From assembly GCA_024234365.1 (NCBI GenBank), contig JACKOK010000002.1:496001-560000 (forward strand): a stretch of DNA of 64,000 nucleotides, given 5' to 3'. Below the pieces are notes generated by a model. That model worked only from the letters and a program-made list of their open reading frames with translations. It was not told the DNA's origin and made no database searches. This stretch comes from Pseudomonadales bacterium (GTDB lineage Bacteria > Pseudomonadota > Gammaproteobacteria > Pseudomonadales > Pseudohongiellaceae). Of this stretch, positions 54,081-63,360 are shown piece after piece. The translations under genes and the position numbers were made by a program. Within the stretch, counting starts at the first letter, position 1. Every line of letters begins with the position of its first letter.

Positions 54081-54101
54081 CGCAGAAGCTTAAAGTCTGC
54101 G
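54081..54101. promoter_or_regulatory. inverted repeat between divergent beta-oxidation genes
   Basis: CGCAGA (54081-54086) and TCTGCG (54096-54101) are inverted copies nine bases apart, in the 155-base gap between the acyl-CoA dehydrogenase and thiolase genes. This may be a shared operator. Confidence 0.3.
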
Positions 54102-54193
54102 TCCCGCGAATTCCACCTCTTTCAAGCGCTGTGCTACCATCACTTTCCCGCAGGCAGCGGACGTTTTTCCTTTTTGTTCTCAAGGGAATCTAT

Positions 54194-55408
54194 ATGACGA
54201 ATTCCACGCAGGTGTATCTCTATGATGGTGGTCGCAGCGCCTTCGGCCGCCAGGGCGGTGTGCTTGCTTCTGTGCGCCCGGACGATCTGCTGGCTCATGT
54301 GATCCGTACACTCGTGGGGCGCAATGGTTTTCCGCCCGAGGCCTATGAAGACGTCATCATCGGCAACACCAACCAGGCGGGGGAAGATTGCCGCAACGTG
54401 GGCCGCTTCGCCGCGTTGCTGGCCGGGATGCCGATTTCCGTGGGCGGGCTGACGGTCAATCGCCTGTGTGGTTCCGGGCTGGCCGCCGTGCTGGATGCGG
54501 CACGCTGTATCCGCAGTGGGGAGGGGGAGCTGTTTCTGGCCGGTGGCGTCGAGTCGATGAGCCGTGCCCCGCTGATTCTGTCCAAGGCGACCAGTGCCTA
54601 TGATCGCGGCCAGCAGATTGCCGACAGCACCCTGGGCGCACGCTTCACCAATCCGGCCTTTGCCGAGGCCTTCGGCACCGACACCATGCCGCAGACGGCG
54701 GACAATATTGCCCGCGACATCGGCATCACGCGGGAGGAGAGCGACCGCTTTGCCGCCCGTTCCCAGGCCCGCTATGAAGCCGCGCGCGCCGAGGGTTTTT
54801 TCAGCGGCGAGATTATTCCCGTCGATGTGCCCCAGGGGCGCAGGAAGCCGCCGTTGACGGTGAGCGCCGATGAGCATCCACGCCCCGATTCCAATGAACA
54901 GGCGCTTGCCGGTCTGCGAACTCTGTTCGAGGGCGGCGTGGTGACCGCAGGCAATGCCTCTGGCATCAACGATGGGGCGGCAGCGCTGATCCTGGGTTCG
55001 CCGCAGATCGGTGAGCAGCATGGGCTGCGCCCGCGTGCGCGTGTTCTTGCCGGTGGCATCGCTGGCGTGGAGCCACGCCTGATGGGGCTGGGGCCTGTGT
55101 TTGCCGCGCGCAAGGCGCTGGCGCGTGCGGGCCTGTCCCTGGCCGATATGGACCTTATTGAAATCAACGAAGCCTTTGCCACCCAGGTGCTGGGTTGCCT
55201 TAAACTGCTGGAGATTGCCCCGGAGGATTCGCGGGTCAATCCCAACGGCGGGGCCATTGCCGTCGGGCACCCGCTCGGGGCTTCCGGTGCCCGTATTGCA
55301 CTGAGTGCCGTGCGACAGCTGGAACGCAGCGGCGGGCGCTATGCGCTGCTCAGCCTGTGTATCGGGGTGGGGCAGGGGATCGCGGCCGTTATCGAACGCC
55401 TGGATTAA
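54194..55408 (+). CDS. acetyl-CoA acyltransferase (thiolase)
   Basis: Thiolase cleaves 3-ketoacyl-CoA with CoA to acetyl-CoA and a shortened acyl-CoA. The 404-residue protein starts at ATG 54194. It has the nucleophilic Cys in LTVNRLCGSGLAAV (about 93), GGVESMSRAP, the His in NGGAIAVGHPLGASGAR (about 357), and a second active-site Cys in LCIGVGQG near the C-terminus. A FadJ-like multifunctional protein gene follows after 60 bases, so the two probably form a beta-oxidation operon separate from fadBA. Confidence 0.92.
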   Translation: MTNSTQVYLYDGGRSAFGRQGGVLASVRPDDLLAHVIRTLVGRNGFPPEAYEDVIIGNTNQAGEDCRNVGRFAALLAGMPISVGGLTVNRLCGSGLAAVLDAARCIRSGEGELFLAGGVESMSRAPLILSKATSAYDRGQQIADSTLGARFTNPAFAEAFGTDTMPQTADNIARDIGITREESDRFAARSQARYEAARAEGFFSGEIIPVDVPQGRRKPPLTVSADEHPRPDSNEQALAGLRTLFEGGVVTAGNASGINDGAAALILGSPQIGEQHGLRPRARVLAGGIAGVEPRLMGLGPVFAARKALARAGLSLADMDLIEINEAFATQVLGCLKLLEIAPEDSRVNPNGGAIAVGHPLGASGARIALSAVRQLERSGGRYALLSLCIGVGQGIAAVIERLD

Positions 55409-55468
55409 ACACGAGTGGCAGGATGGATTCGCGCCACCATGTCAGCAATCGTCAAGAGGGGGAAGCAC

Positions 55469-57580
55469 ATGTCAAAGATCGTCAGTTATGAACTCATCGA
55501 TCAGATTGGCCTCATCACGGTCAACAACCCGCCCGTGAACGCCCTGTCCCATGCCCTGCGTCAGGGCTTGCAGGAAGCGGTAAACGCGGCGCAGAACGAT
55601 GCCAGCAAGGCGCTGGTGCTGCTGTGTGCCGGGCGCACCTTTATTGCCGGTGCGGATATCACCGAGTTCGGCAAACCCCCGCAGGCACCCTCCTTGCCGG
55701 ACGTGCTGACAACGCTGGAAAACTCCGCCAAACCGATTATCGCCGCCATTCACGGCACGGCCCTTGGGGGGGGGGTCGAAACCGCCCTGGCCTGCCATTA
55801 CCGCTGTGCGCTGGCGAGCGCGAAAGTCGGGCTGCCCGAGGTCAAGCTGGGCATCCTGCCGGGGGCGGGCGGTACGCAGCGCGTGCCGCGACTTGCCGGG
55901 GTAGAGGCCGCCCTGGCGCTGATGACCATGGGTAATCCGATTGCCGCCGAGGATGCGGCGTCGATGCACCTGATCGATCGTGTGCTGCAGGGCGAGGATC
56001 TGCAGGCTGCCGCCCTGGCCTATGCGCAGGAACTGGTGGCCCAGGGCGCGCCGCTGAAACGGGTGCGGGATCTGCAGATCGACCCGGCTTCCATCGTGCC
56101 CGGTTTCTTCGACGCCTACCGCCGCAAGCTGGCCGCACGGGCAAGGGGGCAGATCGCCGCCGATCGCATCGTCAGCTGTGTGGAAGCGGCAGCGACAAAA
56201 GCCTTCGACGAGGGGCTGCAGACAGAGCGCGAGCTGTTCATGGAGTGCCTGAACTCGCCCCAGTCCCGCGCCATGCGTCATGTCTTCTTCGCCGAACGGG
56301 AAGCCGCAAAGATCAAGGGCCTGCCTGCGGACACGCCGGTACGGGAGATAGGCCAGGCCGCCATCATCGGGGGCGGCACCATGGGCGGTGGCATTGCCAT
56401 GTGCTTTGCCAATGCCGGTATCCCGGTGACTCTGCTGGAAATCAGCGACGAGGCGCTGGAACGCGGTCTCGGCATTATCCGCAAGAACTATACGATAACG
56501 GTGCAAAAGGGGCGCATGAGCCAGCAGGAGATGGACGCGCGCCTTGGCCTGATTCGCGGCACCACCGACTATGCCGACCTGGCCAGTGTGGACCTGGTCA
56601 TTGAGGCGGTGTTCGAAAACCCGGACATCAAGAAGGAAGTGTTTGTAAAACTTGATGCCGTCTGCAAGCCCGGCGCCATTCTGGCCTCGAATACCTCCTA
56701 TCAGAACATCGATGACATCGCCGCTGCCACGGGGCGCGCGGCAGACGTGGTGGGCATGCACTTCTTCAGCCCGGCAAACGTGATGAAACTGCTGGAGGTG
56801 GTGCGTGGCGACAGGACGGCCGATGACGTGCTGGCCACCGTGATGAAAATCGGCAAGCAGATCGGCAAGGTCTGTGTGCTCTCACGCGTTTGCTATGGTT
56901 TTATCGGCAACCGCATGCTCACCGGCTATGGCCGTCAGGCACACATGCTGTTGCTGGACGGAGCAACGCCCGCACAGGTCGATGCAGCGGCAGAAGCCTT
57001 CGGAATGGCCATGGGCCCCCTGGCGGTGGGAGATCTTGCGGGGCTGGATATTGGCTACAAGGCACGGCAGGCCCGCGAAGCGGCGGGTGAAACCCTGGAC
57101 CCTGCCACACACTGCATCGCCTCTGCCCTCGTGGAAATGGGACGGCTCGGGCAGAAATCCGGTGCCGGGTATTACACTTATGATCCGCAGACGCGGGCGC
57201 GCAAGAGTGACCCGCAGGTGGAGGCATTGATTCGTGAACAGGCGCAGAAGCTCGGCATCCGTCAGCGTGAGATCAGCGATGAGGAAATTGTGGCACGCCT
57301 GTTCTATCCGCTGATCAATGAGGGGGCCCGCATTCTGGAGGAAGGCATCGCGCAGCGTCCTGGTGATATCGACATCGTCTATATCTATGGCTATGCCTTC
57401 CCGGCCTCGCGGGGCGGCCCCATGTTCTATGCCGACGAGATCGGCCTGAAGACGGTGCATGAGACGATACAGCGCTTCGCCCGTGAGCTGGGGCCGCAGT
57501 ACTGGCAAAGTGCGCCCCTGCTCGAACGCCTGGCGCAGGAAGGCAGCAGTTTCAGCGAGTGGTCCCGCAGCCTGCAATAG
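55469..57580 (+). CDS. 3-hydroxyacyl-CoA dehydrogenase / enoyl-CoA hydratase fusion
   Basis: The 703-residue protein hydrates enoyl-CoA and oxidises the product. The N-terminal crotonase domain (about 1-190) has AGADITEFG, GTALGGGVETALACHYR and LPEVKLGILPGAGGTQR with the catalytic Glu. The dehydrogenase domains (about 290-690) have the NAD loop IGGGTMGGGIAMCFANAG, HFFSPANVMKLLEVV and the C-terminal helical domain. Start at ATG 55469 follows GAGGGGGAA; the open frame begins at 55415. Compared with FadB, the order hydratase-dehydrogenase is the same, but the isomerase-specific N-terminal features are weak, as in FadJ. Confidence 0.9.
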   Translation: MSKIVSYELIDQIGLITVNNPPVNALSHALRQGLQEAVNAAQNDASKALVLLCAGRTFIAGADITEFGKPPQAPSLPDVLTTLENSAKPIIAAIHGTALGGGVETALACHYRCALASAKVGLPEVKLGILPGAGGTQRVPRLAGVEAALALMTMGNPIAAEDAASMHLIDRVLQGEDLQAAALAYAQELVAQGAPLKRVRDLQIDPASIVPGFFDAYRRKLAARARGQIAADRIVSCVEAAATKAFDEGLQTERELFMECLNSPQSRAMRHVFFAEREAAKIKGLPADTPVREIGQAAIIGGGTMGGGIAMCFANAGIPVTLLEISDEALERGLGIIRKNYTITVQKGRMSQQEMDARLGLIRGTTDYADLASVDLVIEAVFENPDIKKEVFVKLDAVCKPGAILASNTSYQNIDDIAAATGRAADVVGMHFFSPANVMKLLEVVRGDRTADDVLATVMKIGKQIGKVCVLSRVCYGFIGNRMLTGYGRQAHMLLLDGATPAQVDAAAEAFGMAMGPLAVGDLAGLDIGYKARQAREAAGETLDPATHCIASALVEMGRLGQKSGAGYYTYDPQTRARKSDPQVEALIREQAQKLGIRQREISDEEIVARLFYPLINEGARILEEGIAQRPGDIDIVYIYGYAFPASRGGPMFYADEIGLKTVHETIQRFARELGPQYWQSAPLLERLAQEGSSFSEWSRSLQ

Positions 57581-57608
57581 CAGGTTCCGATGGGGGCGAG
57601 CTCAGGGC

Positions 57609-58880
57609 TCAGTCGATAATGGCGTCATAGAGCAGCTCTTTGCTGCGGCGCTGCAGTTCCCGTGCATAGCGCAGGTTGCGGTTCTGAATCATGCCCACGA
57701 AAACGACATCTTCCACCGGGTCGATCCAGAACCAGGAGCCGGCGATGCCCCACCACCAGTAACTGCCTGCTGACATGCCGCCGTTCTTTGCCGGATCGTT
57801 CACAATGGCGAAGTCCAGCCCGAACACATTGCCGGGATAACCGGGAATTTCCTCCATGCCGGTGGGGAGCTGATTGCTGCGCATCAGGTCGACGCTTGCC
57901 GGGGAGAGAATGCGCACGCCGTCCAGCTCGCCACCGTTTGCCAGCATCTGGGCAAAACGCAGATAGTCCTGAGCCGTGGAGGTCAGACCACCGCCGCCGG
58001 AAAGAAAAGGCACCGGGTCGATGAACTCGCCATTCTCCGGACTGCTCAGGCCATCGGGGCCGGAGGTGTATTCGCGGGAGAGGCGCGCGGCCTTGTCGCG
58101 GCCGACATGGAAACGCGTGTCCTCCATGCCCAGCGGCGCAAACAGACGCTCCTGCAGGAAAACGTCAAAAGACTTTCCCGAGAGTTTTTCCACCAGATAG
58201 CCCTGCACATCCACCGATACGCTGTAATGCCACAGGCTTCCGGGTTGCTGGCGCAGGGGGATATTGGCCAGCTTGTCGATCATGTCCTGCAGGGTGGACT
58301 GGCGGTCAAGCACATTGGTTTGTGTGTAGAGCGTGTCCACGCGTGAGCGGGAAAAAGCCCCGTAGGTCAGGCCACCGGTATGGCTCATCAGCTCGCGCAT
58401 GTTCATGGGGTGAGCGGGTAGTTCAGCCATAGGGATGCCGTTAGGCGCGTCATCCTTCGCCACCACGAGGTCGGCAAACTCAGGGATGTACTTGCTCACG
58501 GGGTCGTCGAGTGCGAACTTGCCCTCCTCATGGAGCATCATCATGGCCACGCCGGTAATGGGTTTAGTCATGGAGAAGATGCGAAAGATGGTGTCCTGCT
58601 CCATGGCAACACCGTTTTCCAGGTCCTGGTAGCCGTAGTGGTCCTGCTGCACCAGTTTGCCGTGGCGTGCCACCAGGGTAACGATGCCGGCAAGTTGCCC
58701 GTCATCCACCTCACTGCGCAGGGCGGACGTAAGCGTTGCCAGTTTCTCACTGCTCATGCCCACCTGTTCCGGCGTTGCCGGGGCCAGATCGCGCTCGGCG
58801 GCAGCCAGCGTGGTGCAGGCCAGCAGGGCGAGCCCGAGTAGCAGCCCGGTGCCGATGGTTTTCCGATGCATCAAGCCCAT
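57609..58880 (-). CDS. serine hydrolase of the beta-lactamase family (class C-like)
   Basis: The 423-residue protein has a Sec signal peptide (about 1-28, ending TTLAAAE) and a beta-lactamase/transpeptidase-like domain. The active-site motif SMTK (about 102-105 in FRIFSMTKPITG) supplies Ser and Lys; WHYSVSVDVQGYL is the likely second motif with Tyr. The C-terminal part includes YWWWGIAGSWFWIDP, frequent in EstB-like esterases of this family. It is probably a periplasmic esterase or peptidase rather than a true resistance beta-lactamase. The start at 58880 follows GGGGAAA. It sits convergent with the FadJ-like gene. Confidence 0.82.
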   Translation of the reverse strand: MGLMHRKTIGTGLLLGLALLACTTLAAAERDLAPATPEQVGMSSEKLATLTSALRSEVDDGQLAGIVTLVARHGKLVQQDHYGYQDLENGVAMEQDTIFRIFSMTKPITGVAMMMLHEEGKFALDDPVSKYIPEFADLVVAKDDAPNGIPMAELPAHPMNMRELMSHTGGLTYGAFSRSRVDTLYTQTNVLDRQSTLQDMIDKLANIPLRQQPGSLWHYSVSVDVQGYLVEKLSGKSFDVFLQERLFAPLGMEDTRFHVGRDKAARLSREYTSGPDGLSSPENGEFIDPVPFLSGGGGLTSTAQDYLRFAQMLANGGELDGVRILSPASVDLMRSNQLPTGMEEIPGYPGNVFGLDFAIVNDPAKNGGMSAGSYWWWGIAGSWFWIDPVEDVVFVGMIQNRNLRYARELQRRSKELLYDAIID

Positions 58881-58916
58881 GATGTTTCCCCGTATGTGTG
58901 TGTTATGAGGGCAATC

Positions 58917-59936
58917 CTATTCTGCGGCCTGCCGGGCATCGCGTTCCTCCTGCCGGGCACCACGCAGAATCAGGTCCATGGAGTAATTGCCCTCGTGACA
59001 GGCAAATTCGTATAGGGTTTCGTCCGGTTTCAGATGATGCAGAAGCATTTCCACGGTATAGGGCCGGGTATAGATATTCGGGTCGGTGACGGTATAGGTA
59101 TAGAAAATTTCCGTGTCGTTGACTCGGGTGAAGCGTTCATCCACTTCCAGCAGCTCGGAGGAGACCACGCGGAAATTGGAGATTTCGGGGCGGAAGTTGG
59201 TGGTATGGACCACCAGAGTATCGCCTTCCCAGTGCCCGATGGAATCGCCGAACCACTGGCGCATATGCGCATCCTGATGCTCGCCGTGCAGACGGATGAT
59301 ACGGGCGTCGTGCACCATCTCTCCCAGAATCATCACATAGTCTTTGGTCTGCACGATCTGGGCATTGGAGTTGTAGGGCAGCAGTACCATCGGTGGCATG
59401 GTGCCGATGGCGGACAGGCAGCGCTCACCGGCATTGCGGATCTCCGGGCCGTCAAACTCACCGAAACCCTGGGCGCGCCACTGACCGTAGATGTCCTTCT
59501 GGCGCCCGCCCTCCACAAAAGGGAAGCGTCCGTTGGGTGGGTCTATCACGAGCGAGGTGCGGTATTCACCATTGATGCGGGTGATGCCCATGCCTACATC
59601 GGAATAATCGGCTTCGGCCTCCTGGCCGATACGGGCCCCCGCAGGCGGAGCCTCGCGGTCCGGGTCGAGCACGGTGTCGCGACTGGATTCGCGTTCGATC
59701 AGGGCATTCTCCAGGCGCAGGGCCTCTTCCCGGCTGTAGCTGCGCTGCTCGCCCAGATCGCTGGGGCGCTCCATGGGAGTCTGTGTCTGATTGCCCCACA
59801 TGCCCTGCAGGTCCGGGTGGCCGTATTCGGTGCGTGGCATGACCCAGTCGGCAGGGACAGGGGAATTCTGGGCGAAGGCGAAACAGGGAAGCAGGGAGCA
59901 AAGCAGTACGCGCCCTGTGCGGGAAAACGAAGTCAT
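58917..59936 (-). CDS. exported protein of unknown function
   Basis: The 339-residue protein (ATG 59936 with AAGGAA upstream; the frame is open to 60038) has a cleaved signal peptide (about 1-23, ending CFAFA). The mature part is rich in aromatic and acidic residues: DPPNGRFPFVEGGRQKDIYG, IVQTKDYVMILGEMVHDARI, WFGDSIGHWEGDTLVVHTTN and a C-terminal EFACHEGNYSMDLILRGA. I recognise a family of similar exported proteins, often in several copies in marine gammaproteobacteria and acidobacteria, but no function. The neighbouring serine hydrolase gene (37 bases downstream) is also exported; they may be co-transcribed. Confidence 0.8.
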   Translation of the reverse strand: MTSFSRTGRVLLCSLLPCFAFAQNSPVPADWVMPRTEYGHPDLQGMWGNQTQTPMERPSDLGEQRSYSREEALRLENALIERESSRDTVLDPDREAPPAGARIGQEAEADYSDVGMGITRINGEYRTSLVIDPPNGRFPFVEGGRQKDIYGQWRAQGFGEFDGPEIRNAGERCLSAIGTMPPMVLLPYNSNAQIVQTKDYVMILGEMVHDARIIRLHGEHQDAHMRQWFGDSIGHWEGDTLVVHTTNFRPEISNFRVVSSELLEVDERFTRVNDTEIFYTYTVTDPNIYTRPYTVEMLLHHLKPDETLYEFACHEGNYSMDLILRGARQEERDARQAAE

Positions 59937-60022
59937 GGCTGGGTTCCTTTTTCTTTGGGTGCTAGGGTAATGGAGCGTGCCTGACTTGACAATCACCGGC
60001 GCGCGCAGGATGATCGGCGCCC

Positions 60023-60109
60023 ATGAATACGCTGACATGCAACAAATACAGCCTCAGTTATTTTTGGTGGCCCGAATCCTCGGGTCGCCTGCTTGGGTAT
60101 TGTCAGTAA
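60023..60109 (+). CDS. trpL: trp leader peptide
   Basis: ATG 60023 opens a 28-codon frame ending at TAA 60107-60109, with AGGA at about 60007-60010 upstream. Codons 15 and 16 are tandem TGG (60065-60070) after TAT TTT, giving YFWWPESSGRLLGYCQ. The frame is too short for ordinary gene finding. Position, tandem Trp codons and the downstream terminator stem fit a classic transcription-attenuation leader for the following trpE(G). Such leaders are known before trpE(G) in rhizobia and before trpE in many gammaproteobacteria. Confidence 0.85.
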   Translation: MNTLTCNKYSLSYFWWPESSGRLLGYCQ

Positions 60110-60117
60110 ATATCCAG

Positions 60118-60143
60118 GGCCGCCCGGGAATCGGGCGGCCTTT
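60118..60143 (+). terminator. trp attenuator terminator
   Basis: GGCCGCCCG (60118-60126) and CGGGCGGCC (60132-60140) form a perfect nine-bp stem with loop GGAAT, followed by TTTCCC. CGGGTCGCC (60081-60089) can pair with the left arm at eight of nine positions, making an antiterminator. CCCGA (60071-60075), just after the Trp codons, can pair with TCGGG (60080-60084), making the protecting hairpin. The U-run is short (three), so termination may be partial. Confidence 0.8.
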
Positions 60144-60226
60144 CCCATCGAGCTGATACAGCTCTTCGAACAGTCCCCCGAACCCCGGCACGCTCTGGCC
60201 ACTTTGGCACAGAAGAGGGTTCCATT

Positions 60227-62500
60227 ATGCATTCCACCATTTCACCCGATGCGCTGTCCGGCTCGTGTCGGCCCACGCATTCCCATTACCTGACGGCAGG
60301 CGGCGTTCGCGTGCAGCGCAGCGTACTGCCCGTGACACATGGCGACAGCATTGCACAATTGCGTGCACGCCTCGATACCGAGCGCGGGGTGCTGCTCAGT
60401 TCCTCCTTTGAATATCCCGGGCGCTACAACCGCTGGGATGTGGGCTTTGTCAATCCGCCAGTGGTACTGACGGCGCGGGAGCGGGAGCTGGAGATCGAGG
60501 CGCTGAACCCGCGTGGCCGCATATTGTTGCCGGAGCTGGAGCGGGCGCTGCGCCACGAACCGGCCATCGCCGGGAGATCGGCCACAGCGGAGCGCTTGCT
60601 TCTGCGCATCCATCCACCGCACAAGGATGTGCCGGAAGAGCTGCGCAGCCGCCAGCCCAGTGTGTTTTCACTGATCCGTGCCCTATTGGCGCATTTTCAC
60701 AGTGAGGCGGATGAACACCTGGGGCTTTATGGCGCCTTTGCCTATGACCTGGCGTTCCAGTTTGAAGCCGTAAAAAACCATCAGCAACGAGACCCCAAAA
60801 CCCGGGATATGGTGCTCTACCTGCCCGACGAACTGCTGGTGGCGGATCATCACGTGGGCCTCACCCGTCTCATCCGCTACGAGTTTGTCTGTCGTCGCCC
60901 GGAACAGGCCGACGATGAGATGCCCATGGAAACCACGGGAGGTTACCGTCGCACGGGAACCGTGCAGCCCTTTGAATTAGCACAGGGAGCGCAGCCCTTC
61001 TGCGATCATGCGCCGGGGGAGTATGCCGATATCGTGCGCCGGGCCCGGGAGTATTTTCGTCGCGGGGATCTGTTCGAGGTGGTGCCGGGGCAGGTCTTCC
61101 ACGAGCCCTGCCAGGACAGCCCCGCGCACATCTTCGCCCGTTTGCAGCAACGCAACCCCGCCCCTTACGGAACGCTGATGAATCTGGGGGAGAAGGAGTA
61201 TCTGCTGGCGGCCTCGCCGGAGATGTATGTGCGAGTCCAGCAGCAGCGGGTGGAGACCTGCCCGATCTCCGGTACCATCGCCCGCGGTGAGGACGCCATC
61301 GCCGATGCGCGTCAGATTCGTGAATTGCTCAACTCGGAAAAGGACGAGGCCGAGTTGTCCATGTGCACGGATGTGGACCGCAATGACAAGAGCCGTGTCT
61401 GTGTGCCCGGTTCCGTGCGCGTCATCGGGCGCCGCCAGGTGGAGCTGTATTCCCGGCTCATCCATACCGTGGATCATGTCGAGGGCGAACTGGCACCTGG
61501 TTACGATGCGCTGGATGCATTTCTGACCCATGCCTGGGCGGTCACCGTCACCGGGGCACCCAAGCAGTCGGCCATCCAGTTCATTGAGGATCACGAAAAG
61601 AGCCCGCGCCTGTGGTACGGCGGTGCGGTGGGTTACATCGGCTTCAACGGCAATCTCAATACCGGGCTGACGCTGCGTGCAGCGCGCATCAAGGACGGTA
61701 TGGCGCAGGTGCGCGTTGGTGCCACCCTGCTCATGGATTCCGACCCGGAAGCGGAAGAGGCGGAAACCCGTCTGAAGGCCAGCGCCCTGCTTGCCGCTAT
61801 CCGTGCGGAGCCGCTGCCGGCAAGACACGATAGCGCTGGCAGCCGTGCCATTCCGGGTGCCCAGGCGCTGCGCGTGCTCATGGTGGATCACCGCGATTCC
61901 TTTGTGCACAACCTGGGCAGTTATTTCCGCGAACACGGCGTGCAGTTGCAGACCCTGCGCGCGGAGGCGGCGCGGGCCAGGCTGGCGCAGGAGCATTTTG
62001 ATCTGGTGATTCTCTCGCCGGGCCCGGGGCGTCCGCAGGACTTCGCGCTGTCCTCCACGCTGGCACTGTGTCAGGCGAAGCATATTCCGGTGTTCGGAGT
62101 CTGCCTGGGCTTGCAGGGCTTGGTCGAGTTTTGCGGTGGCGAACTGGACCTGCTGGAGACCCCGATGCATGGCAAACCCTCCTTGATTGACCATGAGGGG
62201 GGTGTACTGTTTCAGGGCTTGCCGCAAACTCTGACGGTAGGGCGCTACCATTCCCTGCATGCCACGGTCTTGCCACCGTGCCTGCGGGTGACGGCACGCA
62301 CCCGGGATGGGACGGTCATGGCGGTGGAACATCGCGAGTTGCCCATGCTGGCGGTGCAGTTCCATCCGGAATCGATTCTGTCGCTGGAGCAGCAGGCGGG
62401 GCAGCGGCTGATTGCCAATGTTGTACAATACGCGCTGCAACACGCCCGTCACCCAACACAGGAACATGTTTACGATGTCTGCCACTATGCCCGGGGCTGA
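60227..62500 (+). CDS. trpE(G): anthranilate synthase, fused components I and II
   Basis: This enzyme makes anthranilate from chorismate and glutamine, the first step of tryptophan synthesis. The 757-residue protein joins a TrpE domain (about 30-530) and a glutamine amidotransferase TrpG domain (about 547-745). TrpE landmarks are PISGTIARGEDAIADARQIR, DEAELSMCTDVDRNDKSRVC and HAWAVTVTGAPKQSAIQFIE. TrpG has the catalytic Cys626 in VFGVCLGLQGL and the His-Glu pair in VQFHPES. ATG 60227 has AGAGGG upstream. It is preceded by a trpL leader and attenuator, consistent with a biosynthetic rather than phenazine role. hslO begins inside or near its 3' end. Confidence 0.94.
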   Translation: MHSTISPDALSGSCRPTHSHYLTAGGVRVQRSVLPVTHGDSIAQLRARLDTERGVLLSSSFEYPGRYNRWDVGFVNPPVVLTARERELEIEALNPRGRILLPELERALRHEPAIAGRSATAERLLLRIHPPHKDVPEELRSRQPSVFSLIRALLAHFHSEADEHLGLYGAFAYDLAFQFEAVKNHQQRDPKTRDMVLYLPDELLVADHHVGLTRLIRYEFVCRRPEQADDEMPMETTGGYRRTGTVQPFELAQGAQPFCDHAPGEYADIVRRAREYFRRGDLFEVVPGQVFHEPCQDSPAHIFARLQQRNPAPYGTLMNLGEKEYLLAASPEMYVRVQQQRVETCPISGTIARGEDAIADARQIRELLNSEKDEAELSMCTDVDRNDKSRVCVPGSVRVIGRRQVELYSRLIHTVDHVEGELAPGYDALDAFLTHAWAVTVTGAPKQSAIQFIEDHEKSPRLWYGGAVGYIGFNGNLNTGLTLRAARIKDGMAQVRVGATLLMDSDPEAEEAETRLKASALLAAIRAEPLPARHDSAGSRAIPGAQALRVLMVDHRDSFVHNLGSYFREHGVQLQTLRAEAARARLAQEHFDLVILSPGPGRPQDFALSSTLALCQAKHIPVFGVCLGLQGLVEFCGGELDLLETPMHGKPSLIDHEGGVLFQGLPQTLTVGRYHSLHATVLPPCLRVTARTRDGTVMAVEHRELPMLAVQFHPESILSLEQQAGQRLIANVVQYALQHARHPTQEHVYDVCHYARG

Positions 62501-63359
62501 TGCCAGCCAGCGCTTTATTTTTGAGAACACCGATATCCGCGGTGAGATTGTCCGCCTGCATCACAGCTACCTGTCCTGTGTACAGGGCAAGGGCTACCCG
62601 GATGCGGTGGCGCGCTTGCTGGGCGAGTTTCTGGCGGCGGCCTCCCTGCTGGCGACCACCATCAAGTTTGAGGGACGGCTGGTGGTGCAGGCGCGCAGCG
62701 AGGGGGAGATTCGCGTCATCATGGGAGAGTGCAGCAGCGATGGTGCGATTCGCGGCATTGCCCGATACGAAGAGACGCCGGGCAGTGAGCAGTTCTCGGA
62801 GCTGCTGCGTGAGGGCACGCTGGTGATCACCATTGATCATCGCAAGGGGGAGCCCTACCAGGGCATCGTGTCGCTGGAGGGCAATAATGTAGCGGAAGCG
62901 CTGCAGACCTATTTCAGCCAGTCGGAGCAGTTGGGCAGTGTGTTCTATTTTGCCAGCGATCGTGACACGGTGGCGGGCCTGATGTTGCAGCAGTTGCCGC
63001 CGCAGATGGAGAAGGACCCGGAGGTGCGCAAGGGTCAGTGGGAACATTTTTCGACGTTGGCGAGCACGATTACCGATGAGGAATTGCTGAGCCTGCCCAA
63101 TGCAGATGTGCTGCACCGTCTCTACCATCAGGAGGAGCTGCGGGTATTCCCGCCACGCGAGCTGCATTTTGCCTGCAGCTGTTCGCGGGAGCGCACGGCC
63201 CGCGCCTTGTCGGCGCTGGGGCGGGAAGAGGTGGAGAGCATTATTGCGGAGCAGGGGGGCGTGGAGATCAGTTGCGAGTTTTGTGGCACGGAGTACAACT
63301 TCGGGCCGGGCGAGCTGCACTTATTGTTTGAAAGTGCCGAGGACGGACAATCCCACTAA
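62475..63359 (+). CDS. hslO: Hsp33 redox-regulated chaperone
   Basis: Hsp33 becomes an active holdase when oxidised. The 294-residue protein (ATG 62475, spaced 12 bases from AGGA; ATG 62466 is an alternative) has the conserved TIKFEGRLVVQARSEGEIRV and GECSSDGAIRG regions and four zinc-binding cysteines at about 234, 236, 267 and 270 (ACSCS ... SCEFCG). Both starts lie within the 3' end of trpE(G), which is an unusual overlap, though the reading frames are independent and both proteins are complete at both ends. Confidence 0.9.
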   Translation: MSATMPGADASQRFIFENTDIRGEIVRLHHSYLSCVQGKGYPDAVARLLGEFLAAASLLATTIKFEGRLVVQARSEGEIRVIMGECSSDGAIRGIARYEETPGSEQFSELLREGTLVITIDHRKGEPYQGIVSLEGNNVAEALQTYFSQSEQLGSVFYFASDRDTVAGLMLQQLPPQMEKDPEVRKGQWEHFSTLASTITDEELLSLPNADVLHRLYHQEELRVFPPRELHFACSCSRERTARALSALGREEVESIIAEQGGVEISCEFCGTEYNFGPGELHLLFESAEDGQSH

Positions 63360-63360
63360 A

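Noticed and set aside
57609..58880. True beta-lactamase
   Set aside because: It has the SxxK motif, but the family is broad; there is no ampR-like neighbour and the C-terminal pattern matches esterase-type members.
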